Part shown: in pieces, positions 7,645 through 11,805 of the stretch | Layout of the letters: every line of letters begins with the position of its first letter | Position numbering within the stretch: position 1 is the stretch's first letter | Assembly: GCA_012963185.1 (NCBI GenBank) | Contig: DTWD01000409.1 | Location: forward strand, 1-11,805 | Direction: 5' to 3' | From: Acidobacteriota bacterium | GTDB taxonomy: Bacteria; Acidobacteriota; Vicinamibacteria; Vicinamibacterales; UBA8438 | DNA: 11,805 bases | Translations under genes and position numbers: made by a program | Notes under the pieces: model-generated | Told to the model about the DNA's origin: nothing | The model's database searches: none | Seen by the model: the letters and a program-made list of their open reading frames with translations, nothing else

Positions 7645-8887
7645 AACAGCGAACGTTGTTGAGTCAGCGTTTGATGTTCAACGGATTAGGCAAGACTTTC
7701 CAATTTTGTCCCGCTCAATCCGTGAGAAGAAGCTGGTCTATTTGGACAATGCGGCAACAACTCAGAAACCGCAGCCAGTTCTTGATACATTAGCGCGCTA
7801 CTACGCCACGGGAAATGCAAACATCCATAGAGGCGTGTATCTACTCAGTGAAGAGGCGACGGCGGCGTATGACCTCGCGCGAGAAAAAGTGCAGGGGTTA
7901 CTTAATGCCCGCGCAGCCCACGAAATTATTTTCACCCGTAATTCGACAGAAAGTATCAACTTGGTTGCGCAAAGTTATGGCCGGCAAAATCTAGGCCCAG
8001 GCGATGAAGTGCTCATCACGCACATGGAGCACCATTCCAACATCGTTCCGTGGCAGCTGTTATGCAAGCAGGTCGGCGCCCGACTTTGTGTGGCGCCCAT
8101 TGACGGCCACGGGACACTGCAGCTTGATGAGTTTGAGCGGTTAATTAGTCCCCGAACACGCCTTGTGGCTGTCGTTCACTTGTCAAACTCTCTTGGCACT
8201 GTCAATCCGGTACAAGAGATCGTTCGCATGGCGCATGCACGTGGTGTGCCAGTACTCATCGATGGTTCGCAATCGATTTATCACATGCCAGTTGACGTTC
8301 AGGCTCTTGACTGTGATTTTTACGTGTTTACCGGTCACAAGCTCTATGGACCGACTGGGATCGGCGTGCTGTATGGCCGTGAGTCGCTACTTGAACAAAT
8401 GCCTCCCTATCAGGGGGGCGGGGACATGATTCGGTCCGTCACGTTTGAGAAAACAACCTATGCCGAGTTACCACACAAGTTTGAGGCGGGCACGCCCCAC
8501 ATCGCGGGCGCCATCGGTCTTGGTGCCGCCGTTGATTACTTGCTTCGTGTTGGGCTTGAAGGGATTGGTCACCACGAGGCCGATTTACTCGCGTATGGAA
8601 CGAATGCATTGTCGGAGGTGAAGGGTCTGCAGTTAATTGGGACCGCCCCGAAGAAAGCGAGCATTCTCTCGTTTGTCATGGACGGTGCGCACCCGCATGA
8701 CATCGGTACGATTGCGGATTCTGACGGTGTTGCGATTCGCACGGGGCATCATTGCACCCAACCCGTCATGGATCGATTTGGCGTACCGGCAACCGCTCGT
8801 GCGTCGATTGCGATGTACAACACTCACGAGGAGATTGACGCATTGGTAAAAGCACTTGAACATGTTAGAGAGACTTTTACTGTATGA
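7631..8887 (+). CDS. sufS: Cysteine desulfurase SufS (group II, PLP-dependent)
   Basis: A 418-residue enzyme that converts L-cysteine to alanine and holds the sulfur as a persulfide for transfer to SufU. The N-terminal block VYLDNAATTQKPQPV is typical. THMEHHSNIVPW contains the PLP-stacking His. FTGHKLYGPTGIGVLYG carries the PLP Schiff-base lysine K237. RTGHHCTQPVMDRFG carries the persulfide cysteine C375 in the short active-site loop of group II enzymes. The C-terminus NTHEEIDALVKAL is also standard. I chose ATG 7631, with GAAGG 8 nt upstream (7618-7622). The frame is open to an earlier start at 7571, but those 20 residues lie inside sufD and resemble nothing in the family. It overlaps sufD by 14 nt and sufU by 4 nt (ATGA), a sign of tight translational coupling. 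Confidence 0.97.
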   Translation: MSSAETANVVESAFDVQRIRQDFPILSRSIREKKLVYLDNAATTQKPQPVLDTLARYYATGNANIHRGVYLLSEEATAAYDLAREKVQGLLNARAAHEIIFTRNSTESINLVAQSYGRQNLGPGDEVLITHMEHHSNIVPWQLLCKQVGARLCVAPIDGHGTLQLDEFERLISPRTRLVAVVHLSNSLGTVNPVQEIVRMAHARGVPVLIDGSQSIYHMPVDVQALDCDFYVFTGHKLYGPTGIGVLYGRESLLEQMPPYQGGGDMIRSVTFEKTTYAELPHKFEAGTPHIAGAIGLGAAVDYLLRVGLEGIGHHEADLLAYGTNALSEVKGLQLIGTAPKKASILSFVMDGAHPHDIGTIADSDGVAIRTGHHCTQPVMDRFGVPATARASIAMYNTHEEIDALVKALEHVRETFTV

Positions 8888-9333
8888 GCGAACTACGAGA
8901 TCTCTACCAAGAGGTTATTCTTGACCACAATAAACATCCCCATAACTTTGGGGAACTTGCTGGCGCTGACCGTCACGCCGACGGGTTCAATCCGTTCTGT
9001 GGTGACAAGATCGCCGTGTACGTCAACCTACATGGTGACACGATCACCGATGTTCGCTTCGAGGGATCTGGTTGTGCGATTTCAAAAGCGTCAGCGTCAT
9101 TAATGACGGATTCTGTCAAAGGGAAAACCCTTGTGGAGACCCGTGAACTGTCTAACCGGTTTTTAAATCTTGTGACGGACGGAGACGTTGCTGATGATGA
9201 CGAGGCGCTTGGCAAGCTAGCAGTTTTTGCTGGAGTGCGTGACTATCCGACCCGCGTGAAATGTGCCAGTCTCGCATGGCATACACTACGAGCTGCGGTT
9301 GAAGACCGGCGTGATGTTGTAACAACGGAATAG
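8884..9333 (+). CDS. sufU: Zinc-dependent sulfurtransferase SufU (partner of SufS)
   Basis: A 149-residue IscU-fold protein that accepts persulfide sulfur from SufS. The zinc site is complete: C39 and D41 in FNPFCGDKI, C64 in GSGCAISKASAS and C127 in RVKCASLAWHTL. The segment of about 60 residues between the second and third Cys, including NRFLNLVTDGDVADDD, is longer than in IscU. The residue before the third Cys pattern is Lys rather than the IscU histidine pattern. Both mark SufU, the sulfur-transfer form known from Bacillus, rather than IscU, the scaffold. The presence of SufB-SufC-SufD as scaffold supports this. Its ATG overlaps the sufS TGA. No sufE or sufA is seen in the operon, which fits the SufU-type route. 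Confidence 0.95.
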   Translation: MSELRDLYQEVILDHNKHPHNFGELAGADRHADGFNPFCGDKIAVYVNLHGDTITDVRFEGSGCAISKASASLMTDSVKGKTLVETRELSNRFLNLVTDGDVADDDEALGKLAVFAGVRDYPTRVKCASLAWHTLRAAVEDRRDVVTTE

Positions 9334-9342
9334 GACGGAGTA

Positions 9343-9906
9343 ATGGGGATTCTTAATCTTAATGATGTACCACCGCCGCTCAACGTGGGCGATGCTGACA
9401 ACGAGGTCTCTGATTCCGGAAAAGTACCTACCGCAAAAATGCCGACAGCACCTATCGCTACAACGGGTGCGCCAGCGGATCCGGGGACGTCTACATCGTC
9501 AATGTTTGATACGAGTGCACTGACCGATGAATCTAATACTGAACCAGCAACACCGCCGGCTGAACCGGCGACTCCGATAGAGATTGACGAAGCCAAGACT
9601 CTTGAGTTAAAACCCAAAATTGTCGATCAGCTCGTAACGGTTTTTGATCCGGAAATACCGGTCAATATCTACGAGCTCGGATTAATCTACGACATTGGGG
9701 TCGATGCGACGGGACTCGCCGTAATTCAAATGACCCTGACCGCTCCCGGGTGCCCAGCAGCCATCACGCTACCTGCTGAAGTGCAGGGGAAAGTTAAATC
9801 GATTGATGGCGTCAATGATGCTCGTGTTGACTTGGTCTGGGAACCGCCCTGGGACAAAGATCGGATGACGGATGCGGCGAAACTAGAGCTTGGGATTTTT
9901 GACTAG
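9343..9906 (+). CDS. sufT: SufT-like MIP18/DUF59 Fe-S maturation protein with long disordered N-terminus
   Basis: A 187-residue protein in two parts. Residues 1 to about 85 are low-complexity, rich in Pro, Thr, Ala and acidic residues, with no predictable fold. Residues about 88-187 form a complete MIP18 (DUF59) domain, with FDPEIPVNIYELGLIYDI (101-118), the invariant C137 in TLTAPGCPAA and DLVWEPPWDKDRM near the end. Related proteins (SufT, PaaD-like, eukaryotic CIA2) assist delivery or maturation of Fe-S clusters; the precise activity of SufT is still debated. The start is ATG 9343 with AGGA at 9332-9335 (7 nt spacing), 9 nt after sufU. A shorter product from an internal ATG (M33 or M54) cannot be excluded. 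It is the last gene of the operon, and its stop shares CTAG with the convergent lipoprotein gene. Confidence 0.88.
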   Translation: MGILNLNDVPPPLNVGDADNEVSDSGKVPTAKMPTAPIATTGAPADPGTSTSSMFDTSALTDESNTEPATPPAEPATPIEIDEAKTLELKPKIVDQLVTVFDPEIPVNIYELGLIYDIGVDATGLAVIQMTLTAPGCPAAITLPAEVQGKVKSIDGVNDARVDLVWEPPWDKDRMTDAAKLELGIFD

Positions 9907-10673
9907 AGAGGTTCTACTTCTACGTTACTAATGATCACCGTTGACAATAAGCGCATCTCCGACTCGACATAGTCTTGGCTGAGCGTATCGACTGGGATTT
10001 TTCCACCGTCCACGGCGTAGTTCTCTTGATCTGAAAATAGCATGCCACTGACCCGGTTAAATGCGGTCGCTTTCCGGTATCGAAGGCCATTGTCAAAGTC
10101 GTAGCCGAACTGTTCCACGCGTCCGCTTTCGGGATCAAACCAAAAGGTATAGGCGTCGTCGGCATCATTACTTGTGCCAGCGGCGAAAGTAACCTTAACG
10201 CGCTGTAGCTCGCGCCCATACCAAGTGTCGATTCCTTTGTCTTCAAACTGGATATCACCTCCCTTGAGGGTGTAGGGCAGGAGTGGAAAAAAGACACGGG
10301 CGTCGACAAAAGCTCGCGCGCGCCGCTCGCCTTCTTCATCAAGCTCGATTTCCACCCCATCGTGCCATTCCGTCACGCGCTCGTTCGTCAGACGAACTTT
10401 TCGTTCCGGACGTGTGTCAGTGGCAGGATTGGTCACGATGTATTCGAAAGTACCACCGTCACGGGTGACTTCAATATTGAAACCACCAGAAAGGGAAGTA
10501 ATCGTCATGGAGATGTGCGAGGCTTCGTAGAGTTCGCCTCCATGGTGGGCGATTGCCTTGGTAACAATAGCGGGTAGCTGATTACTGCTTGAACTGCAGC
10601 CGAGAGTAAACACCGATCCGAGAAAGAGGACTGCTGGAACGGTGCGAAGCCAATGACGAATTTCCAGACGCAT
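9903..10673 (-). CDS. Putative lipoprotein, DUF6503-like, function unknown
   Basis: A 256-residue exported protein. The N-terminus has a basic stretch (RLEIRHWLR), a hydrophobic core (VPAVLFLGSVF, about 12-22) and TLGC with C26 followed by SSSS, which looks like a lipoprotein signal. The residue at -3 is Thr rather than the usual Leu, so the lipobox is imperfect. The mature part starts with AIVTKAIAHHGGELYEASHI, then beta-strand-rich sequence with FFPLLPYTLKGGDIQF, VKVTFAAG, TFWFDPESGRVEQFGYDF and GMLFSDQENYAVD. This pattern resembles the DUF6503 family, recalled rather than searched; such proteins look like LolA/LppX-type beta-sandwich lipid carriers, but no function is established. ATG 10673 is chosen over the adjacent GTG 10676 because AGGAGG (10681-10686) then lies 7 nt upstream. 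It converges on sufT with a 4-nt overlap and is divergent from thrB. Confidence 0.8.
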   Translation of the reverse strand: MRLEIRHWLRTVPAVLFLGSVFTLGCSSSSNQLPAIVTKAIAHHGGELYEASHISMTITSLSGGFNIEVTRDGGTFEYIVTNPATDTRPERKVRLTNERVTEWHDGVEIELDEEGERRARAFVDARVFFPLLPYTLKGGDIQFEDKGIDTWYGRELQRVKVTFAAGTSNDADDAYTFWFDPESGRVEQFGYDFDNGLRYRKATAFNRVSGMLFSDQENYAVDGGKIPVDTLSQDYVESEMRLLSTVIISNVEVEPL

Positions 10674-10686
10674 CACGAATCCTCCT

Positions 10687-10706
10687 GTTACGCTTTAATG
10701 CGTAAC
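10687..10706 (-). promoter_or_regulatory. 7-bp inverted repeat (hairpin) abutting the lipoprotein SD
   Basis: GTTACGC and GCGTAAC form a perfect 7-bp inverted repeat around TTTAAT. The repeat ends exactly where the AGGAGG ribosome binding site (10681-10686) of the lipoprotein gene begins. In the mRNA it would be a stem-loop directly 5' of the SD. It could tune initiation, protect the 5' end, or act in DNA as a dimeric regulator site. No T-run follows, so it is not a terminator. Confidence 0.45.
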
Positions 10707-10744
10707 GGTAGGCCAGCGTTTAAGAGAGGGTGCCGACACTTCAG

Positions 10745-10772
10745 CGTATAGATTTACGTGGTGCATTGTAAA
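10745..10772 (-). promoter_or_regulatory. Possible sigma70-like promoter for the lipoprotein gene
   Basis: Reading the minus strand, TTTACA (10772-10767) and TATACG (10750-10745) are separated by 16 nt. They match the -35 consensus at 5 of 6 positions and the -10 at 4 of 6. It would give a leader of about 65 nt that contains the hairpin at 10687-10706. It is a weak prediction made by eye. Confidence 0.3.
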
Positions 10773-10863
10773 CAACGAAAGTTGATTCGGGAGCGTCTCG
10801 ATATGCGATTAAACAGAGATACGTCAGGTCGGAGTTCTTGAAGGTGTCGGGAGTAATCTTTGT

Positions 10864-11796
10864 ATGAGCGAACGTGTAAAAGTTTTTGCGCCGGCGACCG
10901 CGTCCAATCTTGGCCCGGGATTTGACGTTCTCGGGCTTGCACTTCAGCGACCAGGAGATCTCGTCGAAGCGGAGATTTCTGCTTCGTCCGGTGTTGAGAT
11001 CGTTAAAGTTACGGGTGCTGACTCATTAAGCACTGATCCTAAAGAAAATGTCGTCGGCATTTCGGCAGCGGCGGCAATGGATCGGCTTGGCATACGGGGT
11101 CGGGGTGTTCGGCTCTGGTTGCACAAGCAAATGCCTCTTGGCAGCGGGTTGGGCAGTTCTGCAGCTAGTAGCGTCGGGGGTGCGGTCGCAGTCAATGCGC
11201 TTTTTGGGGACATGTTGTCGAAGCACGATATCGTCAATTGCGCATTGCACGGAGAAGCAGCTGCATCCGGAACTGTTCACGCCGATAATGTCGCACCGTC
11301 TGTGTTCGGCGGCATTGTTTTGATCCGCACCTCTGATCCTCTCGATGTGATCTCGCTGCCGGTTCCGACGGCTCTGCGAGTAGTTGTTGTGCATCCGCAC
11401 ACAGAGGTACTGACTGCTGAGGCGCGGCGGTTGGTCGCAGAGCGCCACTACACGATTGATCAAGCTGTCCAGAATCTCGGTAACGTGGCAGCGCTCGTGA
11501 CGGCGCTTCACCAAGAAAACCTGGCTCTTTTTGCCCGCAGCATCAGCGATGCATTAGTCGAACCAGTCCGTGCGCCACTGGTTCCCGGCTATGCCACTGT
11601 AAAAAAAGCAGCACTTGATGCTGGTGCACTCGGATGTTCGATATCAGGCTCAGGACCAAGCGTGGTTGCCTTTGCCGACTCGGACACCTTGGCTGAACAT
11701 GTTGCGACCGCAATTGAGGACGCATTTTTAAGTCATAGCTTGACTAGTGACCGATATGTTGGGCCGGTCAACGGGACGGGTGCTCAGGTAGTGTGA
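10864..11796 (+). CDS. thrB: Homoserine kinase ThrB (GHMP family)
   Basis: A 310-residue cytoplasmic enzyme that phosphorylates homoserine with ATP to O-phosphohomoserine, the step before threonine synthase. The three GHMP motifs are present: PATASNLGPGFDVLG (10-24), the phosphate-binding loop MPLGSGLGSSAASS (90-103) and the C-terminal ISGSGPSVVAF (260-270). NLGPGFD plus HADNVAPSVFGG (about 139-150) separate ThrB from mevalonate or galactose kinases. Length is normal for the family (about 300-320). The start is ATG 10864; GGGAG lies 10 nt upstream, slightly far, and no better start exists. The gene is complete, with TGA at 11794-11796 nine nt before the window edge. It is divergent from the lipoprotein, with 190 nt between the two starts. 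Neighbouring threonine genes (thrC, hom) could lie just beyond the edge. Confidence 0.96.
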   Translation: MSERVKVFAPATASNLGPGFDVLGLALQRPGDLVEAEISASSGVEIVKVTGADSLSTDPKENVVGISAAAAMDRLGIRGRGVRLWLHKQMPLGSGLGSSAASSVGGAVAVNALFGDMLSKHDIVNCALHGEAAASGTVHADNVAPSVFGGIVLIRTSDPLDVISLPVPTALRVVVVHPHTEVLTAEARRLVAERHYTIDQAVQNLGNVAALVTALHQENLALFARSISDALVEPVRAPLVPGYATVKKAALDAGALGCSISGSGPSVVAFADSDTLAEHVATAIEDAFLSHSLTSDRYVGPVNGTGAQVV

Positions 11797-11805
11797 CCCG
11801 GATAT

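Noticed and set aside
9243..9617. 124-codon minus-strand frame opposite sufU/sufT
   Set aside because: A Gly/Ser/Val-rich translation antisense to the low-complexity SufT N-terminus; an artefact of codon bias, with no SD.
1..11805. Mobile element, CRISPR, phage or defence island
   Set aside because: No transposase, integrase, spaced repeats or defence-type domains are visible; all genes are housekeeping, transport or lipoprotein genes.

Overview
The window is ordinary chromosomal DNA from an aerobic bacterium of moderate G+C content. It carries seven complete recognisable metabolic or transport genes, three further complete genes of less certain role (one a 27-residue membrane protein) and one partial gene. 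I see no insertion sequence, phage gene, CRISPR array, rRNA or tRNA. The aa3-type oxidase, the SufU-type SUF operon, the subtype of SSS symporter with a long soluble insert, and the DUF6503-like lipoprotein together suggest a diderm of the Acidobacteriota or a neighbouring phylum. That placement comes from remembered resemblance, not from a search, and is tentative.

Layout. Positions 1-1067 (minus) hold the N-terminal 355 residues of cytochrome c oxidase subunit I, which runs off the left edge. Its likely TTG start explains why a simple ATG search misses it. A TVP38/TMEM64 (DedA-superfamily) membrane protein lies upstream on the same strand (1261-2013). Divergent from it is a two-gene unit: a 27-residue single-span membrane protein (2126-2209), then an SSS sodium:solute symporter (2220-3908). 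A probable Fe-S regulator operator lies at 3969-3993, just upstream of the operon sufB-sufC-sufD-sufS-sufU-sufT (4024-9906). A DUF6503-like lipoprotein (9903-10673, minus) converges on sufT, and homoserine kinase thrB (10864-11796) is divergent from the lipoprotein.

How the genes work together. SufS takes sulfur from cysteine and passes it to the zinc protein SufU. SufB-SufC2-SufD assembles the cluster, and SufT (MIP18/DUF59) probably helps maturation or delivery. Close spacing and overlaps (9 nt between sufC and sufD, 14 nt overlap sufD/sufS, 4 nt overlap sufS/sufU) imply one transcript with translational coupling. The 25-bp site upstream matches the published IscR type-1 consensus at 21 of 25 positions, so the operon is probably controlled by an Rrf2-family sensor encoded elsewhere.

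I do not see a wholly new multi-gene system. The most original items are the micro-protein paired with the symporter, the operator without a linked regulator, the long disordered N-terminus on SufT, and a hairpin that abuts the ribosome binding site of the lipoprotein gene.
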